Assembly (NCBI RefSeq): GCF_028898845.1
Contig: NZ_CP118574.1
Location: 2,480,001-2,544,000, forward strand
Direction of reading: 5' to 3'
Source of the DNA: Streptomyces sp. WZ-12
Lineage (GTDB): Bacteria; Actinomycetota; Actinomycetes; Streptomycetales; Streptomycetaceae
DNA: 64,000 nucleotides
The translations under genes were made by a program, and so were the position numbers. Shown here piece by piece: positions 55,050-63,358 of the stretch. Below the pieces are notes generated by a model. That model saw nothing but the letters and a program-made list of their open reading frames with translations. It did not search any database and was not told where the DNA came from. Position 1 is the first letter of the stretch. Each line of letters begins with the position of its first letter.

Positions 55050-55521
55050 CGAGGGTGTTGGTGGCCTTGGTGCAGACCACGACCCGCTGGTCGACCCACT
55101 CGCCACCGGCGTTGCGGATGTCGGTGCGCAGGCTGGGCCAGGAGGTGAGGGTGCGACCGCGGACCACGTCGGCCTCGATCAGGGCCCAGGGGGCGTGGCA
55201 GATGGCCGCGACCGGTTTGCCGGTCTCGAAGAAGGCGGCGATGAGGGCGACGGCGCCCCCGTCGAGGCGGAGCGCGTCGGGGTTCGCGACGCCGCCGGGG
55301 AGGATCAGGCCGTCGTAGTCCGCGACGGAGGCGGCGTCCACGGTCACGTCGACGGGGAAGGTGTCGGCCCTGTCCAGGTGGTGGAACGCCTGGATCCGGC
55401 CGGGCCTGGTGGAGATCAACGTGGGGGTGCCGCCGGCGGCGGTGACCGCCTGCCAGGGCTGGGTCAGCTCGACCTGTTCGGTGCCCTCGGGGGCCACCAG
55501 GAACGCCGCCTGCAGGGGCAT
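54982..55521 (-). CDS. DJ-1/PfpI-family protein (YhbO/YraA-like)
   Basis: 179-aa protein of the type 1 glutamine amidotransferase-like fold, PfpI branch, whose members include proteases, chaperones and deglycase-like stress proteins. The nucleophile Cys is in VAAICHAPWALIEAD, with the Glu/Asp partners in YDGLILPGGVANPD. SWPSLRTDIRNAGGEWVDQ is the usual C-terminal part. ATG 55521 has AAGGGAAG upstream. Its 3' end overlaps treZ by 68 bp on the other strand. Confidence 0.88.
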   Translation of the reverse strand: MPLQAAFLVAPEGTEQVELTQPWQAVTAAGGTPTLISTRPGRIQAFHHLDRADTFPVDVTVDAASVADYDGLILPGGVANPDALRLDGGAVALIAAFFETGKPVAAICHAPWALIEADVVRGRTLTSWPSLRTDIRNAGGEWVDQRVVVCTKATNTLVTSRKPADLDAFCSSLVEEFAG

Positions 55522-55587
55522 GGTGCCGCACTTCCCTTCGTCCCGCGGTCGGTCCCGTCGCCGGCCCGGGGCGGTGGCGAAAACGCC

Positions 55588-55622
55588 GGTCGGCCGGTGG
55601 GATCTCTCCCTACCGGCCGACC
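55588..55622 (-). terminator. Terminator after the NCS1 permease
   Basis: GGTCGGCCGGT (55588-55598) pairs perfectly with ACCGGCCGACC (55612-55622) around 13 bases. It lies between the minus-strand permease stop and the DJ-1/PfpI gene. Confidence 0.8.
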
Positions 55623-55669
55623 ATAACGGGACGGAGGGGGCGAAGCCCCCTCTGCCGCGGGCTGCCGCG

Positions 55670-57196
55670 CTACGCGCCGGAGGCCGCCGCGGCCGCCGCC
55701 GTGCCGTCCGTGCCGCCCGCACCGTCGGCGCCCGCCGCGATCTCCGCGTCCACGCCCTCCAGTTCGCGCTCGCTCTCGGCGATCGCCGCCTCCTCGGCCG
55801 CGAAGTCGAGGTTGCGGCAGAGCAGGTAGTACAGGCCGCCGCCGACCAGGAGGCCGGGGACGAAGGACAGGTCCGCGCCGCCCAGCGCCGTGGCGGCCGG
55901 GCCGGTGTAGAAGGACGTGGAGAAGAACGGGACCATCGCGACGAAGCCCGCCACGTAGGCGACGATGCCGCGCCAGGACCAGCGCCCGTAGATGCCGGAC
56001 GGGTCGAAGATCGCGGTGACCGCGTAGTGGCCGCGCCGGACCCAGTAGAAGTCCACCAGGTTGACCGCCGTCCACGGGATCAGGAAGTAGAGCATCAACA
56101 GCACGAAGGTGTTGAAGCTCTCCAGGTAGTTCTCCGGGAGCAGCATCGCCACGGTGAAGACGATCAGGCCGATGGCCACGATGCCGGCGACCCTGATCCG
56201 GACGGTCGGCTTGACCTTCCGGAAGGCGTCGACGGCGCTGGTGGTGGTGAGCATCGCGCCGTACGCGTTGACGGCCATGATGCCGACCAGGGCGACGGAG
56301 GAGACGACGACGGCGAAGGTGCCGAAGCCGGGCAGGATCGCGTTGCCGACCTGGCGGATGCTGCTGATCGCGTCCGGGTGCGGCAGCGCCGAGGCGAGCA
56401 GGGCGCCCAGCGACATCAGCCAGGCCGCGGAGCCGGCGGCGCCGGCGTAGGTCCACCAGATGACCTTGCGGGCGGGGACGTCCCTGGGCAGGTAGCGGGA
56501 GTAGTCCGAGACGTAGACGGCGTAGCTGATCTGGTAGCCGGCCGCGGCGGAGAAGACCACCAGGAAGGACGTCCAGGAGCCGTGCCCGGCGGGGCCGGCG
56601 GCCGCGGAGTGCGGGTCGAGGTGGATCAGGGCGCCGACGGTCAGCACGCCGAAGACGACGATCAGCACGTAGGTGAGCCAGCGCTGCACCAGGTGCAGCA
56701 GGTCGTGGCCGACGACGGCGAGCACGATGGCGACGCCGATGATCAGCACGTACCAGAGGGTGGTGCCACCGGGGAAGACGGTGCGCAGGCCCTGGGCCGC
56801 CAGGACGACGTTGAAGACGTTGAAGCCAACGTAGACGAAGACCACGGCGGCGAACGGGACGATCGCGCCGCGGATGCCGAACTGGGCGCGCGACTGGATC
56901 ATCTGCGGCAGCCCCATCCGGGGGCCCTGGTTGGCGTGGAAGGCCATGAAGAAGGTGCCGAAACAGGCGCCGAGGATGACCGCCGCGACGGAGAGCGGCA
57001 GGCTCAGACCGAGGGCCGGGCCCAGGAAACCGGTGACCATCGTGGTCAGCACGAAGTTTCCGGTGAACCAGAAGGGTCCCTGGTGCCACACCTTCCCGTG
57101 CCGTTCACGGACGGGGACGTAGTCGATGGAGCGGACCTCGATCATGCGGGAGCCTCGCCCCTCGCTCGTGCCTTCCGTGGGTGCCGTGGGATCCAT
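55670..57196 (-). CDS. NCS1-family nucleobase permease
   Basis: 508-aa membrane transporter with about twelve segments, of the cytosine/purine/hydantoin/allantoin NCS1 family. Conserved regions are WFTGNFVLTTMVTGFLGPALGL near residue 45, FGTFFMAFHANQGPRMGLPQM, RAQFGIRGAI and SYAVYVSDYSRYLPRDV. The C-terminus is an Ala/Gly/Asp-rich tail. ATG 57196 follows GAGGAG. It diverges from a PucR-type regulator, which suggests regulated uptake of a purine, pyrimidine or allantoin-like nitrogen source. Confidence 0.9.
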   Translation of the reverse strand: MDPTAPTEGTSEGRGSRMIEVRSIDYVPVRERHGKVWHQGPFWFTGNFVLTTMVTGFLGPALGLSLPLSVAAVILGACFGTFFMAFHANQGPRMGLPQMIQSRAQFGIRGAIVPFAAVVFVYVGFNVFNVVLAAQGLRTVFPGGTTLWYVLIIGVAIVLAVVGHDLLHLVQRWLTYVLIVVFGVLTVGALIHLDPHSAAAGPAGHGSWTSFLVVFSAAAGYQISYAVYVSDYSRYLPRDVPARKVIWWTYAGAAGSAAWLMSLGALLASALPHPDAISSIRQVGNAILPGFGTFAVVVSSVALVGIMAVNAYGAMLTTTSAVDAFRKVKPTVRIRVAGIVAIGLIVFTVAMLLPENYLESFNTFVLLMLYFLIPWTAVNLVDFYWVRRGHYAVTAIFDPSGIYGRWSWRGIVAYVAGFVAMVPFFSTSFYTGPAATALGGADLSFVPGLLVGGGLYYLLCRNLDFAAEEAAIAESERELEGVDAEIAAGADGAGGTDGTAAAAAASGA

Positions 57197-57313
57197 GGTT
57201 ACTCCTCGGGCGTGGCGACGGGATATGTGGGGAGGGGCCGCGGGCCACTACGGGGGGAAAACGGAGGGCGGATTCCGCGGTGGTGTGAAACTAGGCCCCC
57301 CGCCGCCAGGACT

Positions 57314-57327
57314 CGATCGCCCGATCG
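57314..57327. promoter_or_regulatory. Candidate operator between permease and pucR-type gene
   Basis: CGATCG-CC-CGATCG is a perfect palindromic pair in the 159-bp divergent promoter region, about 30 bp before the regulator start. It may be the site of the PucR-like protein; there is no direct evidence. Confidence 0.35.
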
Positions 57328-57355
57328 TCCATTCAATAGATATGTGGTGGACACT

Positions 57356-58954
57356 ATGTCTATGCCTCTGCGTATCTCCGATCTGCTGGCACGGCCCGGT
57401 CTCCATCTGTCGCTGACCTACGACGTCCCGCCGGAGCTGCTGTCCCGGACCATCGAGGCGGCGACCGTCTCCGACCTGTTGGTCCCGGGCAAGTGGTTGC
57501 AGGGCGGCGAGCTGCTGATGACCATCGGGCTGCTGCTGCCGATGGAGCCGGCCGCCTGCCGGGCGTACGTGCGGGACGCCGCCGGGGGCGGCGCGGCCTG
57601 TCTGGCGCTCGGGCTGGGGCAGGGGCTGCCGTATCAACAGGCGCCGGAGCCGCTGGTCACGGCGGCCCGGGAGGCGGGGCTGCCGCTGCTGACGGTGCCG
57701 GACGAGGTGCCCTTCATCGCGGTCACCAAGGCGGTCTTCGACGCCCGGGCCGCCGAGCAACGGGAGGTGCTGCACCGGGCGTTCGCCACCCAGCGGCGGC
57801 TGACCGCTGCCGCGGCGACCAGCGACGGGCTCCAGCCGATGCTGGCGGAGTGGACGGCGGCCACCGGGGTCGGTGCCACGGTCCTCGACCCCCTGGGGCG
57901 GCAGTTGGCCTCCGCCGAACAGGAGCCGCTCGCGCCCCTGGAGCAGGCGCACGACCTGATCGAGCGGGTCGCCGCGCGGGGGCTGCGGGGCAGTGCGAGC
58001 AGTACCGCCGGCGGGCGGCAGTTGGAGGTGCAGCCGCTGGGTGCCCGCCGGCTGCGCGGTCTGCTGCTGCTCACCGGGCGGCCCGACGACGCCGCGCGGT
58101 CCGTCGTGCCCGGGCTGATCTCGCTGCTCTCGCTGGAGTTGGAGCGGCGCCATCTGCGCGACGAGCCGGAGCGCCGGCGGCGGTCGGCGCTGCTGTCGGA
58201 GCTGCTGTCGGGCGAGGACCTGGTGGCCGAGCGGGCCCGGGACATGCTGGCGTCGGTGGGGCTGTCCGCGGAGCGGGTGCGGGCGGTGGTGGTGGAGGCC
58301 GCGCCGGCGACGGGCCCGCGGGGGCCGGGCGGTGCGCCCTCGGCGGCCGGGCTGCCGGAGGGCGCGGCGCAGGAGATGGCGGCGGATCTGGCGCTGGCGA
58401 TGCCGGGCGGGCTGGTGCGGGTGACCGGTGGGCCGGGTTCCGCGCCGGTGCCGGTGATCGAGGCGGTGGTCGGCGAGGAGTTGGACGTCCGCGCGGTGCT
58501 CGGCCGGTTCGCGCCGCACTGCCCGGCGGGCATCGGCCCGGCCACCGCGCCGGAGACGGTGCGGGTCTCGCTGCGGCAGGCGACGGGGCTGCTGGCCGTC
58601 AGCCGGACCGCCGGGGCGCCCGCGGAGGCCCGGCAGAGCGAGGCCGCCCGGCTGCTGCTGGAGCTCGGCGACCGGCGCACCCTGCACGGCTACGCCGACA
58701 GCGTGCTCGGCCCGTTGGACCTGTCCGACAACGGCGAGGAGTTGATCGCCACCCTCGCCGCCTGGTTGGAGACCGGCGGCGCCTGGGACGCCACCAGTCG
58801 CCGGCTCGGCGTCCACCGGCACACCGTGCGCAACCGCCTGGACAAGGCGATGGACCTCACCGGGCGCCGCCTCGACGACCCCGACGACCGCTTCGACCTC
58901 TGGCTGGCCACCCGCATCCGGCGCGGCGGCGCCCCCTCCCCCGGCGTGCGTTGA
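57356..58954 (+). CDS. PucR-family transcription regulator
   Basis: 532-aa regulator. The N-terminal purine-catabolism domain (PF07905 type) is at about 5-125 (VSDLLVPGKWLQGGELLMT, LPLLTVPDEVPFIAVTKAV). A central GGDEF-like/sensor region follows, and the C-terminal PucR helix-turn-helix (HTH_30) is at about 455-515: LAAWLETGGAWDATSRRLG and VHRHTVRNRLDKAMDL. The start is ATG 57356 or ATG 57362. It most likely controls the divergent NCS1 permease gene in response to nitrogen compounds. Confidence 0.88.
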   Translation: MSMPLRISDLLARPGLHLSLTYDVPPELLSRTIEAATVSDLLVPGKWLQGGELLMTIGLLLPMEPAACRAYVRDAAGGGAACLALGLGQGLPYQQAPEPLVTAAREAGLPLLTVPDEVPFIAVTKAVFDARAAEQREVLHRAFATQRRLTAAAATSDGLQPMLAEWTAATGVGATVLDPLGRQLASAEQEPLAPLEQAHDLIERVAARGLRGSASSTAGGRQLEVQPLGARRLRGLLLLTGRPDDAARSVVPGLISLLSLELERRHLRDEPERRRRSALLSELLSGEDLVAERARDMLASVGLSAERVRAVVVEAAPATGPRGPGGAPSAAGLPEGAAQEMAADLALAMPGGLVRVTGGPGSAPVPVIEAVVGEELDVRAVLGRFAPHCPAGIGPATAPETVRVSLRQATGLLAVSRTAGAPAEARQSEAARLLLELGDRRTLHGYADSVLGPLDLSDNGEELIATLAAWLETGGAWDATSRRLGVHRHTVRNRLDKAMDLTGRRLDDPDDRFDLWLATRIRRGGAPSPGVR

Positions 58955-59078
58955 CCGCCGTCGACGGCCCTGGGCGCCCCCTCCCGCCGGCCGTCCCGTA
59001 GGGGGCTCCCCCACGGCACACCCCCTGGATCCCAGGAGGCGCTTCACTTCTCTCCGCGTCACCGTCTTTACTGCTGAG

Positions 59079-59996
59079 GTGACCTACGAGATCCGCACCT
59101 TCACCCCAGGCGCCGAGCACGCCACCGCCGCGCCGGCCCCCGCGTCCCGCGAGGGCCGCTTGGTGGCCGTCAGCGATCTGCACGTCCGGTACGACGAGAA
59201 CCGCGAGATCGTCGAGCGATTGCGCCCGCAGTCCGACGACGACTGGCTGCTGGTCGCCGGGGACGTCGGGGAGTACGTCGAGGACATCCGCTGGACCCTC
59301 TCCCTGCTGAGCAGTCGGTTCGCCAAGGTCGTGTGGGTGCCCGGCAACCACGAGCTGTGGACCCCGGCCAAGGATCCGGTCCAGTTGCGCGGCGTGGCCC
59401 GTTACGAGCATCTGGTGGAGATCTGCCGGGAGTTGGGGGTACTCACCCCCGAGGACCCCTTCCCCGTCTGGGAGGGCACCGGCGGCCCGGTCGCGATCGC
59501 GCCGCTCTTCCTGCTCTACGACTACTCCTTCCGCATGCCGGGCGCGCGCTCCAAGGAGGAGGCGCTCCAGATCGCCGAGAAGGCCGGGATCGTCTGCACC
59601 GACGAGTACTTCCTCCACCCCGACCCGTACCCGTCCCGCGAGGCGTGGTGCCGGGCCCGGGTCGAGGAGACCGAGGCCCGGCTCGCCGCGCTCCCGGAGG
59701 ACCTGCCGACGATCCTGATCAACCACTGGCCGCTGGTCCGCGAGCCCACCCGTCCCCTGTGGTATCCGGAGTTCGCCCTGTGGTGCGGCACGGAGGCCAC
59801 CGCCGACTGGCCGCGCCGGTTCCGGGCCGCCACCGTGGTCTACGGCCACCTGCACATCCCCCGGCTGATCATGTGGGACGGAGTGCCGCACCAGGAGGTG
59901 TCACTCGGTTACCCTCGCGAATGGCGGCGCCGCGCCGGCTCCCCCGGCCGCCCGGTCCAGATCCTGCCCGTCGCGACGACCGGAGTCCCCGCGTGA
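59079..59996 (+). CDS. Calcineurin-like metallophosphoesterase
   Basis: 305-aa phosphoesterase with all five metal-binding blocks: AVSDLHVRYDEN, LVAGDVGEYVED, VPGNHELWTP, LINHWPLV and VVYGHLHIPR. The substrate is unknown. GTG 59079 follows GCTGAG only, so the mRNA may be leaderless. It overlaps the phosphopantetheinyl transferase gene by four bases (GTGA), an association common in streptomycetes. Confidence 0.9.
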   Translation: MTYEIRTFTPGAEHATAAPAPASREGRLVAVSDLHVRYDENREIVERLRPQSDDDWLLVAGDVGEYVEDIRWTLSLLSSRFAKVVWVPGNHELWTPAKDPVQLRGVARYEHLVEICRELGVLTPEDPFPVWEGTGGPVAIAPLFLLYDYSFRMPGARSKEEALQIAEKAGIVCTDEYFLHPDPYPSREAWCRARVEETEARLAALPEDLPTILINHWPLVREPTRPLWYPEFALWCGTEATADWPRRFRAATVVYGHLHIPRLIMWDGVPHQEVSLGYPREWRRRAGSPGRPVQILPVATTGVPA

Positions 59997-60661
59997 TCGA
60001 GAAACTGCTCCCCGCCCCCATAGCGACCGCCGAGTCCTTCGCCGACGACCCGGTCGAGGAGATGTTCCCGGAGGAGTTCGCGCTGGTGGCCGGGGCGGTG
60101 GACAAGCGGCAGCGGGAGTTCGGCACGGTCCGCAACTGCGCCCGCCGGGCCCTGGCCACGTTCGGCATCGCCCCGGCGCCGGTGCTGCCCGGGCCGGGCC
60201 GCGCCCCGCGCTGGCCGGACGGCATCGTCGGCACCATGACCCACTGCACCGGCTACCGCGGCGCCGCGGTGGCCCGGGCGACGGACCTCCGCTCCCTGGG
60301 TGTGGACGCCGAACCGCACGCCCCCCTGGACGACCCCGGCGTCCTGTCCCTGGTGACGCTTCCCGAGGAACGCGCCCAGCTCGCCCAACTCGCCGCGCAC
60401 CAGCCGGAGATCTGCTGGGAACGCCTGATCTTCAGCGCCAAGGAGAGCGTCTACAAAGCCTGGTACCCGCTCACCGGCCGCTGGCTCGGCTTCGAGGAGG
60501 CCCGCCTCACCCTCGACCCGACCGACGCCACCTTCACCGCCCAACTCCTCGTCCCCGGCCCCCTGGTGGACGGCCGCCGCCTCGACGCCTTCAACGGCCG
60601 CTGGCTGATCGGCTCGGGCCTGGTCATGACGGCGGTGACGGTCGCACCGGAGCGGGGGTAG
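59993..60661 (+). CDS. 4'-phosphopantetheinyl transferase (Sfp/EntD type)
   Basis: 222-aa enzyme that activates carrier proteins of polyketide, peptide or siderophore synthesis by adding phosphopantetheine. The family motifs are GTMTHCTGYRGAA, LGVDAEPHAPL with the Mg-binding Asp and Glu, and ERLIFSAKESVYKAWYPLT (W/F-x-x-K-E-S-x-x-K). GTG 59993 is coupled to the metallophosphoesterase stop. No polyketide or NRPS genes are in the window, so it probably serves clusters elsewhere. Confidence 0.93.
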   Translation: MIEKLLPAPIATAESFADDPVEEMFPEEFALVAGAVDKRQREFGTVRNCARRALATFGIAPAPVLPGPGRAPRWPDGIVGTMTHCTGYRGAAVARATDLRSLGVDAEPHAPLDDPGVLSLVTLPEERAQLAQLAAHQPEICWERLIFSAKESVYKAWYPLTGRWLGFEEARLTLDPTDATFTAQLLVPGPLVDGRRLDAFNGRWLIGSGLVMTAVTVAPERG

Positions 60662-60712
60662 CGGGCCGGACCCTCCGCCCCCGGCCCCATCAACAGCGCA
60701 ACTTCCCCCTAT

Positions 60713-60725
60713 CAACACCGTGTTG
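60713..60725. promoter_or_regulatory. CAACACCGTGTTG palindrome
   Basis: Perfect 6+1+6 inverted repeat about 110 bp before the Rv1733c-type gene and about 50 bp after the PPTase stop. It is followed by a GTTGGC/GCCAAC pair. Possible operator or weak terminator. Confidence 0.35.
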
Positions 60726-60748
60726 GCCGATGGGTGAGCCAACGGCTC

Positions 60749-60762
60749 GTCACTAAAGTCCC
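60749..60762. promoter_or_regulatory. DosR/DevR-like box upstream of the Rv1733c-type gene
   Basis: GTCACTAAAGTCCC matches the core of the mycobacterial DosR consensus GGGACTWWAGTCCC at 12 of 14 positions, with the right half perfect. It is 72 bp before the start of a gene whose mycobacterial relative belongs to the DosR dormancy regulon. Streptomyces has DevR-type regulators (OsdR) with a similar site, so hypoxia or NO control is likely. Confidence 0.6.
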
Positions 60763-60834
60763 TTTCGGACGGGTCATGGACGGTGCGGCCGCTCCGCGGT
60801 GCGGGGCGCCGCGCGGGTGCGGGGAGGCGTGTGC

Positions 60835-61413
60835 ATGAAGCCGGGGAAGGCGCTGTGGCGCTGGCGGAGGAACCCGCTCAGGCGGCCGTCGGACGTCCTG
60901 GAGGCGGCCGCCCTGCTCGTCGCCTCGGCGCTGGTGGTCGTCGGCGGGCCCGCGGTGGGGGTCGGCTCGGGGCTGGCGGCGCAGGACGCCTACCGGCAGC
61001 AGCGCCGGGAGCGTTACCCGGCCACCGCCTTCCTGGTGGACGACGCGCCCGGGCGGTCGCCGGGCGCCTTCTCCGGCAACGTAGGCGACAACACCGTGCG
61101 CGCCGCCATCCGTTGGCGCGACGCGCAGCGCTCCGCCCACCGGGGCACCACCCAGGTCGAGGCGGGGCGCAAGGCGGGCTCGGGGATCACGGTGTGGCTG
61201 GACGGCAGCGGGCGGCTCGCCCATGAGCCGCTCGACCCGGCCGGCGGCGCCGTCGCGGCCGCACTGGTCGGCGTGTTGGCGGCGGTCGCCTGGTGCGGCG
61301 CGGTGGCCGGCGCCGTCTGGGGCCTACGGGCGTGGCTACGGCGCCGGCGCGCCGTCCAGTGGGAACGGGCCTGGGCCGAGGGCGGCCCGCGTTGGGGGGA
61401 CGGGCGGTGGTGA
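60835..61413 (+). CDS. Rv1733c-family membrane protein
   Basis: 192-aa protein with two transmembrane helices (about 28-50 and 140-165) and an extracytoplasmic loop between them, the layout of the Rv1733c family. The loop has RRERYPATAFLVDDAPGRS and IRWRDAQRSAHRGTTQVEAG, typical for it. ATG 60835 follows GGGGAGG. Its biochemical role is unknown; Rv1733c is a dormancy-regulon protein in Mycobacterium tuberculosis. A DosR-like box lies upstream. Confidence 0.85.
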   Translation: MKPGKALWRWRRNPLRRPSDVLEAAALLVASALVVVGGPAVGVGSGLAAQDAYRQQRRERYPATAFLVDDAPGRSPGAFSGNVGDNTVRAAIRWRDAQRSAHRGTTQVEAGRKAGSGITVWLDGSGRLAHEPLDPAGGAVAAALVGVLAAVAWCGAVAGAVWGLRAWLRRRRAVQWERAWAEGGPRWGDGRW

Positions 61414-61550
61414 GGGGCGCCAGCGGGGAGCGGCGGTGCGGCCGGCAGGGCCCGGTCGGCGCCCGGCTGCTGGGCGCGGGGCGGGCGCTCGGCCGCCGTC
61501 CCAAAACCGCGCCCGTCGACGCGCGCCCGGCTCCTCGGAGTCGTCGGACC

Positions 61551-62201
61551 CTACGGGTTCTCAGGGCACGGGGGGCTCCCGGGGTCCCCGGGGCCGGTGG
61601 GGCTGAGGTCCCGGGCTGCCTCCGGGGAGGCTACGGCGTGCAGCAACGTCCGCCAGGCGAGGGCGAGTTGCGTCGTGTCCGTGGTGCCGGTGTGGGCGCA
61701 GGTCGCCTGGAGGGCGGAGGTCTCCGCCGCGGCGACGAGGCCGACCGCCAGCGCGGTCACCGTCGCCGGGTCCGCCTCCGCCCGCAGCACGCCGTCCTCG
61801 TCGGCGCGGGTGCTCGCCGCGTGCAACTCCGGCAGCCACGTCCCGTACCAGCCGTCCCGGTCCCCGCCCTCGCCGCCCAACCGGCTCGCCGCGCGCACGA
61901 GATCGTCCTCGCCGAGCAGCCGCACCAGGAGGTGGGTGAGGTCGATGACCGCCTGGAGCGGGCCGGCCGCGCGCTCGACGCCGAGCGTCACGGCCTCGCG
62001 GGTGGCCTGGTGGCCCAGTTCGCAGACGGCGTCGGCCAGTTCGCGCTTCGAGGCGAAGTGGAAGGTGATCGACCCCATCGTCACCCCCGCCGCGTGCGCG
62101 ATGTGGGTGAGGGTGGTGGCGGCGTAGCCCCGGCGGGCGAACTCCGCCGCGCCCGCCTCCAGGACGCGTCGGCGCGTCCGTGCGGCTCGTTGCTGGATCA
62201 C
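61551..62201 (-). CDS. TetR-family regulator of the ArpA/ScbR-like type
   Basis: 216-aa regulator. The N-terminal HTH (AARTRRRVLEAGAAEFARRGY, HIAHAAGVTMGSITFHFASK) closely follows that of gamma-butyrolactone receptors. The all-alpha ligand-binding half contains ELGHQATREAVTLGVERAAG and RLGGEGGDRDGWYGTW. GTG 62201 follows GAAAGG; the open frame upstream to 62918 is a shadow of the aminotransferase gene. A signalling-molecule receptor role is plausible, but ArpA-like proteins without a known ligand are frequent. The aminotransferase gene lies just upstream on the same strand. Confidence 0.82.
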   Translation of the reverse strand: MIQQRAARTRRRVLEAGAAEFARRGYAATTLTHIAHAAGVTMGSITFHFASKRELADAVCELGHQATREAVTLGVERAAGPLQAVIDLTHLLVRLLGEDDLVRAASRLGGEGGDRDGWYGTWLPELHAASTRADEDGVLRAEADPATVTALAVGLVAAAETSALQATCAHTGTTDTTQLALAWRTLLHAVASPEAARDLSPTGPGDPGSPPCPENP

Positions 62202-62395
62202 CGCGTGCCTTTCTTGCTCGGCTGCCGGCTCGCCGGGGCGCCGCGAGCGGCGCACGGAGCGGTGTGCGGGGCACGGCCCCGACGCTCCGGACGCCGCTCG
62301 ACCGCCGGGTCGGTGCGGTCGGGTGCGTTCGGTGGTGCCGTTCTTCGGGTCCCCCGGCCCGGCCGCGGGGAGTTCGGCCAGTTCAGCGGTCGGCC

Positions 62396-63358
62396 TCAGG
62401 GCGTGGCCGGGCCCGCCGGGGGTTCCGGCTCGCGCTGCGGTACCGGCGTCCGCCACTCCGGGTGCCCGGCGCGGCCCGTCACCGTCGCCCGGAAGGCCGT
62501 CGCGATCGCGTCGAACACCGGGCGCTCCGCCGCGAACGGCCGGCCGTCCAGCGAGGCGACCGGCAACAACTCGCCGGCGGTGCCGGTGAGGAAGACCTCC
62601 TGCGCCGCGTGCACCTCCGCCACCTCCACCGGTCCCTCTGTCACCTCCAGCCCCAGGTCGCGGGCGAGGGTCAGCACGGAGTCGCGGGTGATGCCGGCGA
62701 GCAGGTTGTCGGTGAGCCACGGGGTGCTCAGCCGGCCCCCGGTGACGAGGAAGACGTTGGCGGTGGTGGCCTCCGCCACCCGGCCGGTGTCGCAGTCGAG
62801 TTGGAGCGCGTCGTCGAAGCCGGCGGCCTGCGCCGCGGTCTTGGCCAGCGCCGAGGTGACGTAGGTGCCGACGGCCTTGGCACGCCGCGGGAAGGACTGC
62901 GGCGAGGGGCGGCGCCACGGCGAGACGGTCAGCCGCACGCCCGGAATGGCGGGCGGCTCGGGCGGCGGCGTGGTCACCGGCCAGACCTCCACGCCCAGGG
63001 TGAACGGCACGGTGGTCAGGCCGATGCTCACCACCGGGTCGGCGGCGAAGAGCCCGGGGCGTACGTAGCCGTCGGCGCAGCCGCTGTCGGCCGTGGCGCG
63101 CAGCGTCGACCGGCGTAACCGGGGCAGGTCGTACGCGTGGCGGATGCCCAGCAGCCGGGCCGAGTTGAGCATCCGCTCCAGGTGGTCGTCGAGGCGGAAG
63201 ATCGCGGGCCCCTCCGGCGTGGCATAGCAGCGGATGCCCTCGAAGACGGCGGTGCCGTGCTGGACGCTGCTGCTGCCGAAGGGGATGCCGCGCCCGGGGT
63301 CGATGCTCGGGACTCCGGGGCCGTCCCAGTGGGTGTGGACCGAGGTGGCCAGGTTCAT
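62396..63358 (-). CDS. Class IV aminotransferase (branched-chain type)
   Basis: 320-aa PLP enzyme of the IlvE/D-amino-acid-transaminase family. The N-terminal HYGTAVFEG equivalent reads VQHGTAVFEGIRCYATPEG. The PLP Lys is in RRAKAVGTYVTSALAKTAAQAAG and the phosphate-binding regions are VAEATTANVFLV and GITRDSVLTLA. ATG 63358 has a weak GAG-type site. It is either a second branched-chain aminotransferase or one specialised for a secondary metabolite precursor. A Thr-rich micro-frame lies just upstream. Confidence 0.88.
   Translation of the reverse strand: MNLATSVHTHWDGPGVPSIDPGRGIPFGSSSVQHGTAVFEGIRCYATPEGPAIFRLDDHLERMLNSARLLGIRHAYDLPRLRRSTLRATADSGCADGYVRPGLFAADPVVSIGLTTVPFTLGVEVWPVTTPPPEPPAIPGVRLTVSPWRRPSPQSFPRRAKAVGTYVTSALAKTAAQAAGFDDALQLDCDTGRVAEATTANVFLVTGGRLSTPWLTDNLLAGITRDSVLTLARDLGLEVTEGPVEVAEVHAAQEVFLTGTAGELLPVASLDGRPFAAERPVFDAIATAFRATVTGRAGHPEWRTPVPQREPEPPAGPATP

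Noticed and set aside
55361..57355. Long upstream extension of the PucR-type frame
   Set aside because: It is the antisense of the NCS1 permease; PucR proteins begin where ATG 57356 lies.
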